A stretch of 64,000 nt of DNA from Temnopleurus reevesii. Its lineage: Eukaryota > Echinodermata > Echinoidea > Temnopleuroida > Temnopleuridae. Position 1 is the first letter of the stretch; each line of letters begins with the position of its first letter. This document shows positions 1 through 60,433 of this stretch, in pieces. The notes beneath the pieces were generated by a model, which was not told the DNA's origin, did no database searches, and worked only from the letters and a program-made list of their open reading frames with translations. The translations under genes were made by a program, and so were the position numbers. The stretch lies in assembly GCA_036244855.1 (NCBI GenBank), contig BQKZ01000315.1, positions 62,001-126,000 of the forward strand, given 5' to 3'.

Positions 1-3000
1 TTAGAGCAAAAACAAATTTTCATCACTTATTTGCTTCCCTCTTCATGAAAATTATTCAAACCCCACAATTTCAGACCTTCTTTAGGGGTACAAGAGCCTA
101 AATATTTCCATCTCAAATTTCACATAATTCTGTAAACATACAGTATACACATTATTATAGTTTTTTTTAATAAACATACATATATAGAAAAGCTAATATA
201 TTTGGTCCCATAGAAAGCTATATAATAAAAATTCTGATATATATTTAAAACAATTTGTCTAAATTGTGCAATATATTTCAAGAATGCCATAGAAGTTGAA
301 GATAGACTTATATTTATTAAAGTATCTAAAATATGATATTCTGTAATACTAAGTTCAATTTACAAGATCTAATAATTTCATAAATTACAGTACATGGTAA
401 ATACAATGAAAATTGATAGGCTAAAATGAACTATATACAATATTCCATTCATGTAATTTATTTTACTTCTGTAAAGACACTAAGAAATATTTCGATCACA
501 TATTTGAACCAGGCATGTACGTGCGGTACATTTACCAAAAAAGTCACATTTGATGATAAAATGCCGTTTGTTCCAGAATATTAATCACACTAGGAATTAT
601 ATTGCGAATAACTGAACAGCTGAACAAAATATAATTCCAATGCCATGTCATTCAGTACTAAAGTAAACACTGAATATCCATTTGAAAAAAATCCTAGCAA
701 ATTCTTGAACAGTTTAATAACTAAAAATTATGTGTTTTTAAAAGGAATTTTTGAAAGAATTGTCTTTCACGGTAATATTGTCTGATGTCTCTCTACTGCA
801 TGCTATTCACATTTATTCAAAATCTACCAGCATCCAACAAGTCTTTTGGTTTTCATGAAATGATATGATGTCCAGTGTCCTACTCTTGAGGAAACAATGA
901 TTGGTATGAAATACAATTTCATTAAAATATTATGCATTTATCAAAATAGGAGGAATAAGATACAGTGTGTCAACATGATGTGGAAATAATATTTCTCTTC
1001 ATAATTTGCACAAATTCAATCAAATATAATAGGCATAATAGCTACAGAGCATATAAAGAATAAGAAAATACAATGTAGTTGATCTCTTTGTACAATATAA
1101 AACACAGGGTACAATTCATAAATCTACAGAAAACTCTTATTCTAAAGAACAATAATACAATTTACTATAATGAGAACATAGAAATACTGATAATTTGTAT
1201 GTACAGGATAAATATAATTACTATGAAGGAATGCACTCTTTGAAACAGTACAATTCACATAGCAATATACTATGATGACAAATACCTTCAAGAATTATAT
1301 GCAAATACTTTTCATGACATTCTACACTATTTTGTACATGGTAATTTAAAATTATTTGTATGGAATTCATGACGACATCATTAAAATAAATTAACTTTTC
1401 AATTATTCAAAGACGATAAAAACATTCAATACTCGACAACCTTTCTCCCATATCAAAGGAAGCCTAGAATACACAGGGACCATTCTTACAAAACTTTCAG
1501 ATATATCAACTTACAGTCTACCTTTGCTGATCCTTGCTTTTAATTGGATGATTAAATTTTAGTGTAAAATTGGCATTGATTATGGATGAAATACAAGCCT
1601 TGATTTAGTAATGAAAAAAATCTCTCCTAGCCAATCAATCCATTTTCAGTCAAGTTTCCATTTGGAATGACACAATTTTTTTTCTATAACAACTAGCTCT
1701 TATTGCTTATTCAACAAGCATGCACAAAGTTCTCAATCATACATATACCTTGGTCGTTTCTGGTCCATACAGACGTGCCTAAGCAACCTGGCAAATCTTT
1801 TTGTTGCTAAATACTCTGTTCAAAATAACAAACATTCCAAATTGCAATGCTTGAATGTGATTCCACAAATAAACCAGTCAATGAGCTGAAATCTTAATTA
1901 CTTTTCCAAGAAAAGTATCAACCATTCATAGCATCACATCCTTTTCAAGTTAAAAAAGTGAGCTGTGGAGTCATACACTAATCCATGAACACTTCTATTT
2001 GTAATCAAACCAACCATATTCAAAATGGTCCATTACGAAAACCTCTGGACCGCAGAACTTCTGCAAGAACATATTCATGGTTGTTTTTAATGAAAAAGAA
2101 ATATTCTATATCTACACCAATTTTCTCAAATACATCAACATGAGCATGTACATGTAACAAATATATTCTTGAAATGACATGTGAATCTCAGTGATGCATT
2201 GAACAAACAAGACTTAAAAGAACATGATCATTTTGGCATTCATAAACAAATCAACAGGCCCCTTTTGCATCATGGATCTTCATTTATCTCAAATTCTGTT
2301 TTGTGAACTTGGGAAAATTCTAAACCTCTTAACAAAATTGGAAGACTAATTCAAATTATTTGCCATTCAGTACCTGCCAATTTTTTTTTCATAACGCTCT
2401 ATGATGAAGGAGATGATGTTGACTACTGATCACTGTGGTGTTGATGAATCTACTGTACAATATTGATTTATTCATGGAAACATAACAGTATTCTAATATA
2501 TGGGGTCAACATCCATGTATTTTCAATGCATGTTCAAACCATGGGTACATCTGTTTGTTGAATACTGCTCAATCCAGGAGGATAACATCCTGACATATTT
2601 AACACATTTATCACTGCTCATCCCAAGTTAGAATAGAAACCTTGTAGGGAGTTGCATCTAGTCTATGTATTGCACTGGCATTATATTGACTTATTTGTTT
2701 TCTAAACAATGAGGCATACAATTCTATTTTTTCCAGGTAAAAATTCGAACATTTCAAATATCTTCATCTCACCTCATGATAATATTTATGCACATAAGTG
2801 TTCAAAATCAAATGAAGACCAATCAATCAAAATAATGCCTTTGTTACACCAAAAAGGCAACGATGAACAATAACTGGCAGGGCCACAATGTACATACACC
2901 TGATGTTTCTCAATCAACAAAAACAAAACATACTGTGACAATGCAAGTTAGCTTTACACATCACGTATTGCAACATACAGTCAAACTTAATAATTGCCTA

Positions 3001-5578
3001 GGTTGGTGTGATTTTTATGGAAAAAATTATATGAAACCTGTATTTTCACCTCTTCTAAAACGAATTTCCCCTACGTTTAAATTTGAGTTACCAGTATATG
3101 TATATTGGGTTAAATTTTTGTGACAGATTTCTGTCATTTCTGTCAGCAATTCTGTCTCATACAGCATTGTCCACATAGAAATTTATATCTGCTTGTTTGG
3201 ATTTTCACACAAACATATAAAATATAAATATTCTACTTGCCATTAAACTATTGAGATATGATAAAATATATGGACAAGATGGGGAGCTAATTATCTCCAT
3301 TTGCCATGGTCCTTTCTCGGACACAATCATTCACAATGCAGGGAAGAGAATAGTACAACAAACACTTATTTATTTTTCATACATGCATGTTCATATTTGG
3401 AAGCACAAAAAACTCTGCAATGGAAATTTCATGATCCTTATTATGAATAGGATAATGTCTGGCATTTGTATTAAACTTGCTAGAATAAATCAAATGCCAT
3501 GATTTCAAGAACATGCAAATGAACCTTGTATCTATTTAAAAAAATGAAATTTTGAGACATGACATAGTCATTCATGACTTGACCAGACAATTTAAAAATA
3601 ATTAATTTTGAGTAGAAACGTGTGAAACAAAGCTAGAAATATTTGGGTCTTCTACAAATTATAGTGAGTTGAATTTCTCCTGATCAAATTCATGTGTAGA
3701 TTCCAAAAGATCTCTTTTGACGTAAATGCATTTTTTTTAAAAATAAAATAACATACGTCTACCTTTTCTAGGTCCCTGTTTCTGAAAATTTGAAAAATTA
3801 ATCCAGGATTATCAAAACGAATACTGTTATCGGATATCATCAGCTCAAAAACCTTTTAAGGCTTATTATCGGGTGAAGTATTATGAAACGAGGCTTATAA
3901 GACAATGCATGAAATTATCAGCCCAATAATATACAAAGGCACATGCTAAAAAAGATGTATGCAGGTTTATATGAAGTAATCAAAATTCACAAATTACAAT
4001 GTTTTATACTATTGAAATATATCTACACATATAAAACAAACAACCAATAAAAAATATTGGATTTGACAAAAATCCTTTTAGTCCTCAAACCTCAAAAGAA
4101 GACATCTTAGACAATAAATGCCTTAGTTCCATTACTCCATCCCTCTACAACCAGCATGGTAATGCCCAATAATGTTTTCAATAACTGATTCCATGTACAA
4201 CTGGTGACCCTTTCCTGCAGTTAGTGATAACTCTTGGTTCGGAATCACACCTGAGAAAGGGTCTCCGGTCATTCGTATGAAACTCATCGCTGATGTGAAA
4301 CTACTTTCAGGGTAATCTCTGTGCCAATGTCTGACAAAAATCTGTTTGCAACCAGGAGCCTTGACAACCTGTCCAGTTTGACTTCACAGCACGTGGGATT
4401 GACCATTTCCACATCAAGACTAACACGATAAATCATGAATGAGTGCTAAACTCCATTACGAATTCTCAACTGTTGCAAAGAGCAAAACCTGCAGAATGAC
4501 CATCACAGGATCGCAGCATCAATATAACACCCATCATCCATCTGCTGACCCCAAAACTGTGCTGTAAATACAATTGCAATCATATTAAACAATGACATTT
4601 ATTTGGCAGTCTTTTACACAAATAATGAGCATGTAAAAATTGTTTGGGTTGGCTAGTACCATTGCAACAGTCTTGTAACAAGTGTCAAACTGGTAAAATC
4701 AACAGCATCGCCCCTTTTTCAACTTTGAAGCAGAACACAGTTACACTGTGACGAAGAATGAATTAATTAATCAATCAACTAATTAATCAACTAGTGGAGA
4801 TGTTCGGTTACACACACAGTAATATATATTCAAACAAATCTTATTGCTTGCATTATGATCACATAGAAAATACTGACTTTGGTTATAAGTGCATATTTTG
4901 TGTAGTTTATATTGGTTAGATGTTTGTTTTTTGACAATCAATCAAGTCAAATGAATATTGAAAGCATGATTACTTAAATCAAATATAGTCAAGCCTTCTA
5001 TCATATCCAAGTCGTATCTTGCTTCATGACCAATTTGACTGCTAATGCATGATATAATTCATTTTCTAAATGTATATGAACAAATAAGGAAAGATGACCA
5101 GTGGTGTCTTTCAGATATCAGCAAAATCACAACATGCTATCAAAATTCAACTTCTCCTTTATTGTCAACATGTTCCAGATGCTCCATCTCAATGTCTAGC
5201 CCACAACTTGTATCTTTCTAGAAATATATCCAGATCAGACCTTTCAATTTAACCATCCTGATACTTAAGCATGCAATTTCAAGTCATTTCTTCAAATCAC
5301 TGTGATCATCTAAAGGACCTGTGTGACATTTCCTGGTTCGTTATCACAAGCCAGAGCACCTTTTTGTTTCCATTTAAGCATACATACATGCATCTTTGGT
5401 TTGGCTCTCGGTTACTTCACTTAACATTCCTCTCTGTCATAAATACAATACTTATTAAAATGCTTAAAAATCAAATTAGTACAGTATTAAAAAACATGAG
5501 GTTTTATAATAATAATACAGCCCTGATTTATTGAGAGTCTTTGTACGACACCAAGTGCCTTGATGCTGGAGAATGGAA
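1..5578. other. 3' flank / possible 3' UTR of the kinase gene, no gene seen
   Basis: AT-rich sequence without a recognisable coding region or splice structure. It lies directly downstream (sense direction) of the kinase stop codon, so its high-coordinate part must contain the 3' UTR; how far that reaches cannot be told from sequence. Minus-strand AATAAA words occur at several places. Around 4199-4275 is a short relative of the palindromic element seen at 19469-19568 (shared word gaccctttcctgca). Open frames here are short and unlike any protein I know. Confidence 0.6.
5527..5532 (-). other. candidate polyadenylation signal AATAAA
   Basis: An AATAAA hexamer on the minus strand about 47 bases after the kinase stop codon. 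It is the first one downstream and could end a short 3' UTR, but further AATAAA words follow and no cleavage site can be seen, so this is only a candidate. Confidence 0.25.
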
Positions 5579-54574
<48,996 letters not shown>

Positions 54575-55799
54575 TTTCACACTCCGTCAATAGAATTTAG
54601 GGCAAATTTGCCCACTTGTAAGGCCCAAATGATGTTCTAAAAAGTTTCACTATTTGGGGAAACAATCAAAATAACATTGTGCGCTAGAGTGACGCAGATG
54701 GCGCTAGACCTAAAATGAGAATGTCAGAGTCGACAGTGCAGTGTTGACGAAGAAGTGGTGCAATGAAAGAGTTTCTAGACCTCTATGGATGCAATATATC
54801 GAGTATTGATGAAATCTTCATCTCGCAATTACACAATTTGTAATAGATTGCTGAGACTCAAAGATTTCTTTTCAGGATAAATGAGAATGTGATGTGATGA
54901 TGACGATGAAGAACTGGAAGAAAAAAGGAAAAAAAAAGGAAATCAAGGGGCAATCAGGATAAATGAACTCGGAAAAGGGAAACGGGACGAGAAGTAAAAA
55001 TATTATGACGATGGATAAATATTAAATTAATGCTATATAAAAACAAGAGTGAAGAATTGATGAAAATAAAATATTGTGACAAGAAAATTTTGACAAGAAA
55101 TTGTGACATTGTTAATAATTATAAAACAATGATCATAAGAATGGCAGATAAAAAGAAAAACAAACATGAAAGGACGATGACTGAGGTGAAAGAGAAGAGG
55201 GGAAAAAAGCAATGATAGAATAGTATATCCTTTTTAATTGGAAATAAGAAAGGGAACTAGAAAAACTATCAACAGATAGTTGATAATAAGTTAATTAAAG
55301 AATAACATATTAAAGAAACGAGAACAGGTCAAAAACTGTTAGACGGACAGGAGAAGATATTTATATGGTGAATAATGTTGTAAATATGCTTTCATGTCAG
55401 AATACTGTTAAAATTTATCAATTCCGGAAAAAGGTAATAATTTTCTCAATTTGGATTGACAATAACAAAAGAAATCCTGCAAAAAGAAGGAAAAACAATA
55501 AAAACACAATAAATTGTACAAAAACAATAAAACAAAGTAGTTATAAAATGTTAATTTTCATATCTATTTAATCAGTTCATAGCATAATTAAAATTGTTGG
55601 AACGAGATACGTCACTGAAGTAGTTTTAAAACTAATTACATTATCTTAATTACCATAGACCACCACATTTTTATGAATTAGATGACAACAGTCGTATGCC
55701 TTAAAAATACATTACTGCCATGCTTTCTGAAGAGAGGGAGAAGGGGCAATCACTTTCTGGAAAAAAAAATTCATAGGAAGGTCATCAATTGTCAAAATT

Positions 55800-55985
55800 A
55801 ACATGCGCACACCCAGGATTTTGATACCGGGAAGGGGGGGGGGGGGGATGTCCATATAGTTGTGGGTGCAGGCGCGCACCCAGGATTTTGGGGGGGGGGG
55901 GGTGCTAAGCACAAATTTTTTACAAATTTGGCGCCTCCTCACTACTGAGCTGACAAGCAAAAAAAGGGGGGCTTCACCTAAAATC
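55800..55985. repeat. GC-rich repeat with ggcgcgcacccaggatttt
   Basis: Contains gcgcacacccaggattttg and then caggcgcgcacccaggattt, G runs of 12 or more, and gagctgacaagcaaaaaaa. The same words in opposite orientation are found at 57585-57835. Both look like parts of one dispersed element; the G runs make the assembly uncertain. Confidence 0.7.
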
Positions 55986-57143
55986 TGGCATCCTCATATT
56001 GCGCCCCCATTTCAACAAAATGAATGGGGTGAGATCATTGTACCCTTGTTGTTCCTTTATTTCTTTCCACACCATGCAGTCGCTTATAAATTTAGCTGTT
56101 ATTTGCAGCAAACTTTCTTACTAAAAATGCACGACTCGAAAGAAAAAACACTATTGTGGATCCATGGGCTGTTGGAGGTTGGGGGACCTTTAGGGAGGGA
56201 TGAATCGGCCTTGGCACCACTCCAAAACGCTCTTTAGATCACTCAAATGGAAGTGACTGACCCCCTGTTTCGTGTCTTATTAGCTTTTCGGTGGAAAAAA
56301 ATGTACTAGCGTGCGTGCCAATTCGGCACAAATATAGCTATTTGGTTTGGCATCATTGCCACCACTAGTATAATCGTACACCCACACAACCGACAGAAAT
56401 GTAATACATGTAGCAATAATTAAAATAATCGACAATGAGAAGACTAATTCAAAGATCATTCATTTCTCGCCCACAAAAATTACTTCAAGCTTCGAATGAT
56501 TGTAATATTCCTGTATTTGTATAAATAGAATCACTTTGATTACTCTCCGCGTTTCCAGATAACTTAGGTACCCCAAAGTGAGCTAGACTGCCCGTACCCC
56601 AGTGACACAGGAAACCTGGTTTCTGAGAAGCTCTCGAAACGTACCTCGAGTGGGCTTGTCAGGACGGTACCGTTTAGTCCTGGCAGGGTACTTCTTATCT
56701 GCAAAATCTAGATATTAGGATTCTGATTATTAATTTTTCTCCCTCCCGATTTAAAAAAGACTATGTTAGAAAATGCAGTGATCAAAAACAATATATTTGT
56801 ACGTATATATATTCAAAGAGTCATATAAAAACGTAATTTTGTGGCAAAAATAGTCAATGATGACTGATTGCCAAATACAACCAAAGAAGCAGAGTTGCTC
56901 TTCCTCAGCAACGTACATCCCTGTTACCTAACATATGGTGTCCCTTTTTAGTCTATATTATATCCGTTTTTTATTTGGCCGTCTCACCCTCATTTTCACG
57001 TTCCCGGCCAATAGAGCGCGTTCCTCCACTGATCGCGCGACCTCCAAATTTCACCGGGGGTGCAAATTCTTCGGGCTGTACGTTTTTCTGACGTGGAGGT
57101 CGGGCGAAACATGGAATTATTGGGGGAGGATCACAGCACAGTC

Positions 57144-57288
57144 NNNNNNNNNNNNNNNNNNNNNNNNNNNNNNNNNNNNNNNNNNNNNNNNNNNNNNNNN
57201 NNNNNNNNNNNNNNNNNNNNNNNNNNNNNNNNNNNNNNNNNNNNNNNNNNNNNNNNNNNNNNNNNNNNNNNNNNNNNNNNNNNNNNNN
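57144..57288. other. sequence gap (145 N)
   Basis: Unknown sequence inside a CpG-rich stretch upstream of the PH gene. Predicted frames across it are meaningless. Confidence 1.
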
Positions 57289-57584
57289 ACGACTCTGGAC
57301 TCCAAAATCAACCTCCGCTTCTGCTCACTCAAGCAACGTGATGGTGCAAGTTTGAGATGATATATTCCAATATTATTCCAATAATCAGGTGTGATGTGAA
57401 TTCCAATAGAGAGAAGGGCGTGGTCGCGAAGCCGCTCCGCTGATTCGAAATTCCCGCCAATTTTCCTCGGCTAACTCCGGGCGCGGGGATCTTCAAGAAC
57501 TCGCTGGGTCTATGGTTTCCGCATGAGGGATGAGAGGTGCGCTCCCGTTGCGACAAATCTAAAAGTCGCGCACCGTGGGGGGTG

Positions 57585-57835
57585 GGCTATGGGGGCGCTA
57601 GCCCCCCGGGTCAGAGCCAGGGGGGCGCCAAAATTTGTTGACTACATTTTTTTTTTTTTTTTTTGCTTGTCAGCTCAGCCGGGAGGGGAGGGGGCGCCAA
57701 AAATTTTGCTCAGCCCCGCGGGAGCGCGAAATTTGAGGTAAGGATATTTTTTATTTTGGTTGTCAGCTTAGCGGGGGCCCCAAATTTGGGCTCAGCCCCC
57801 CGGGTATGAAAATCCTGGGTGCGCGCCTGCATAGC
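57585..57835. repeat. GC-rich repeat, inverted relative of 55800-55985
   Basis: Shows tgcttgtcagctcagc, several gggggcgccaaaaatttt-like blocks, and at the end aaaatcctgggtgcgcgcctg, the complement of the word at 55869. Three internal blocks of the form gcgccaaaatttg plus agctcagcc suggest internal repetition. Confidence 0.75.
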
Positions 57836-58024
57836 CCCCATGGCATGGTGCATGGATGGCTATCGCTTCCTCCTCCTCCTCCTCCTACTTCTTCTTCTTC
57901 TTCCTGAAGTGTGCATAAGACCTCCAGTCCAAGGAGTATAGTCGCACATCAGTATTTCTTGCTAACAAAACATGATCCCGCTTGATATACTATTTACAAT
58001 ATTTACAAAGTCTTCTCATGTGAG

Positions 58025-58284
58025 TTAAAGAGGGAGTGGGACATCTCCAATTCTCGACTTGAAGACGTCCAAGGAAGACGATGAAATCACGAACTCAGGC
58101 AGACCATTCCACGAACGGATGGTGTTCGGGAAAAATCCCTGAGTAGGGATGTTCGAGCACTGGGGATGACAAATCGCTGACTGTGTCCTCTAGTTGCTGA
58201 TGTGACTGGTATTAGCTGATTAGTTGGAATGTCTACCAGTTGATGTGTTATCTTGTACATCATCGTCATCTTGGCTATGGTTCA
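58025..58284 (-). mobile_element. LINE 3' end of ORF2, frameshifted remnant
   Basis: Minus strand reads AKMTMMYKITHQLVDIP, then TRGHSQRFVIPSARTS, then after a frameshift FFPNTIRSWNGLPEFV and LDVFKSRIGDVPLPL followed by TAA at 58027-58025. This is the C-terminus of a non-LTR retrotransposon reverse transcriptase (MMYKIxxxLVDIP, TRGHxxRF, FFPxTIRxWNxLP). Only the extreme 3' part remains, and the frame is broken once near 58135. It is inactive. Confidence 0.88.
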
Positions 58285-58602
58285 CTCACATGACTCCGCC
58301 AATGAAGAGTGTTTACTTTTCAAAACATTCTGCGATGCCTGTTTTGGTAGTTTTAAGTTCGATATTAATAAACTGTAGCGTTTATTTTGGCCCCGAGTTC
58401 TTTATTGTGCAGAGAAGAGGATTGTACAGGGACAATTTACAAAATGTTTACACGAAAAAAATAATTTCGGATTTCTGCTTTACAAACACCATACTGTATA
58501 CTCCAAAAAATGTGCGCTTGTGTCATGCCGTGCGCGTGATTCAGACGTGAAAATTGTCGGTGATTTTAGTTAAATTGATTGGATGATCAAATCAAAACAA
58601 CC

Positions 58603-58851
58603 ATGGCTGCCAATCCAGGGAGGAATGGTTCTTGTTCTTCACATGCTTCTGAGCGGTCTTTAGCCTGTTCTTCTTCCAATTCATCAGGATCCAAAAACAA
58701 TACATTAAGCACGAGAAGTAGCCATGACATTTATGATTTAGATGACTCAAAATGTGGCTGGTTAATGAAGAGATCACGGGTGTCGAAGAAATGGAAAAAG
58801 CGATGGTTCGCATTGAGGAGAGATGAACTTATTTATGGACCCAACTCAGAG
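58603..58851 (+). CDS. small PH-domain protein, exon 1
   Basis: Starts at ATG 58603 with a strong context (aacaaccATGG). Residues 1-83: a leader of about 50 residues rich in Ser and Asn (SERSLACSSSNSSGSKNN), an acidic DIYDLDDSK, then the start of a PH domain, CGWLMKRSRVSKKWKKRWFA and LRRDELIYG. Basic residues in the loop between strands 1 and 2 (KRSRVSKKWKKR) are typical of phosphoinositide-binding PH domains. Donor GAG|GTGAAC in phase 0. I cannot assign a named family. Confidence 0.87.
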
Positions 58852-60214
58852 GTGAACCTCATTTAGTTTTATAGACGTAACTTAGAATGGTACTGAAATG
58901 ATCCATTGTTATCTTGTACTGTCATTAAGGGAGTTTTCTAAGCTAATATTTATAACTTTATTGATTAGTTGAATTAATTAAGATACACATGTACATCTGG
59001 AGAGAGATTGACTTGACATGAGTTGAGACTTGAGTGTCATGAAATGTGTGACTTGAGTTGAGATGAGAGCCTGTCCTTGAATTATTTTGTGTGTGCCATA
59101 AACTTCTCATTGGTAATAGTTAGGCCGCTTGAAAAGTTTATCGCCAAAAAGAGGACAGTTTTTTAGCCAAAGTGTAACATGTACCTTACTGTGTTTAAAT
59201 TCTGGCTCTACATTAATGTAGATAAAGAGAATTGCTTTTTTGTTAGTTGACAGACACATGACAGAACTTATTAATTTTATGTTTATTGTTAGTAGGCCTA
59301 GTGACTGTGTCAGTTGACAACATGTAGATTTGTAATTTTAAAGTGGATGAAATTCTTGCGGATGCAGTATCTTCTGCTTCTACAATGTATGTTGGTTTCC
59401 TCCAGTTGCTGGAGAACTGCAGTAATTTTGCAGAGATGGAGTCGAACTAGTATCTTATTCAATGGATGGAGTTAGCTCACAATAATTTGTTCAAAATCTT
59501 ATAGATCCATGTTTCAAACTACAAGATTGATGAGTTGTTGCAAATTTGGTAATTACACGCACAATGTTAGATTGAGCTCTTCAAATTTACTTGTAGGATG
59601 TTTTTGTTTTAAATTTCGCCTTTTCTATTTGGGGGCATCCAAGGAAAAATATTAGATAAAAAAACATTGACCCATAAGTGAGTCTGACGCCTTTGGACTA
59701 GCATGATGTGTGCCTTTCCTCAAATTAAATTTTTCTAAACTGAATCATTTTAAGATGTAAAACAAGTTACAATGCAAGTCATAATTATTATCTGTTATCG
59801 CTATAAATTTACAGAAAATATGATCACAGCGGGATCAATGGGACATCAAGTGATCCTAGCTATTATAGTAATAACATATAGCAGATACTTCTTCCTTCCA
59901 ATGTATATTTAGATAATTTGAGTATTGTGAGTATATTATTGTTAGTGTGAGGTTGAAAGACATAAATGTATACAAACAAATTTAACAAATCAAGCAGATT
60001 GCCATTCCAGTATTCAGAAAGGTTTGAGCACACATAAGATATAGAATAGAACCTATCAGCTGAATAAAATGGAAACCATTTTGTCTGATGGCGCTACACA
60101 TATTACAAGGCTAAAATTTTCAAATTTCTTTGTCTATTGATCTCATAGTGAGAAATGAAAGTTCTGCAGTAAAATCCATGAATGTTAACCAATATTTTAC
60201 TTGTTATTTTTCAG
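58852..60214 (+). other. intron of the PH gene
   Basis: 1,363 bases with GTGAAC donor and TTTTTCAG acceptor. AT-rich, nothing recognised inside. Confidence 0.8.
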
Positions 60215-60433
60215 TCATTGGACAAAAGCATACCTTTGGATGGAACAGACATTTCTGATTCAATCATGGACCAAAAGATGTTTGTGTTCAAACTCCAGCC
60301 TGTGAATCTCAATCGGACTTACTTTCTTCAAGCCGAGAATGAGGCTGACCAACTGGAGTGGATGTCAGCTATTTGTTTTGCCAAAGCAACAAGCCATCAA
60401 ACTGACAGGTCCAAGTCTTGTGTTCTGCAGTGA
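60215..60433 (+). CDS. small PH-domain protein, exon 2 and stop
   Basis: Residues 84-155, in phase 0, then TGA at 60431-60433 (total of 83 + 72 residues, about 155). Reads SLDKSIPLDGTDISDS, then KMFVFKLQPVNLNRTYFLQA, then ADQLEWMSAI with the Trp of the C-terminal helix that marks every PH domain, and a short tail DRSKSCVLQ. Together the two exons make one complete PH domain and little else. An alternative donor (CAG|GTCCAA at 60409) could lead to a longer protein, but no further PH-gene exon is recognisable downstream. Confidence 0.87.
   Translation, partial: SLDKSIPLDGTDISDSIMDQKMFVFKLQPVNLNRTYFLQAENEADQLEWMSAICFAKATSHQTDRSKSCVLQ

Larger units (their letters stand above)
54575..58602. other. 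intergenic region between the two divergent genes
   Basis: About 4 kb that must contain the promoters of both genes and the kinase 5' UTR. The part 54880-55700 is purine- and AT-rich without genes. Then come two GC-rich repeat segments in opposite orientation (55800-55985 and 57585-57835), a CpG-rich stretch around a sequence gap (56995-57500) and a LINE remnant (58025-58284). No TATA box or initiator could be assigned. Confidence 0.6.

Noticed and set aside
56935..57360. Open frames across the N gap
   Set aside because: Half of the translation is unknown sequence; nothing can be said.
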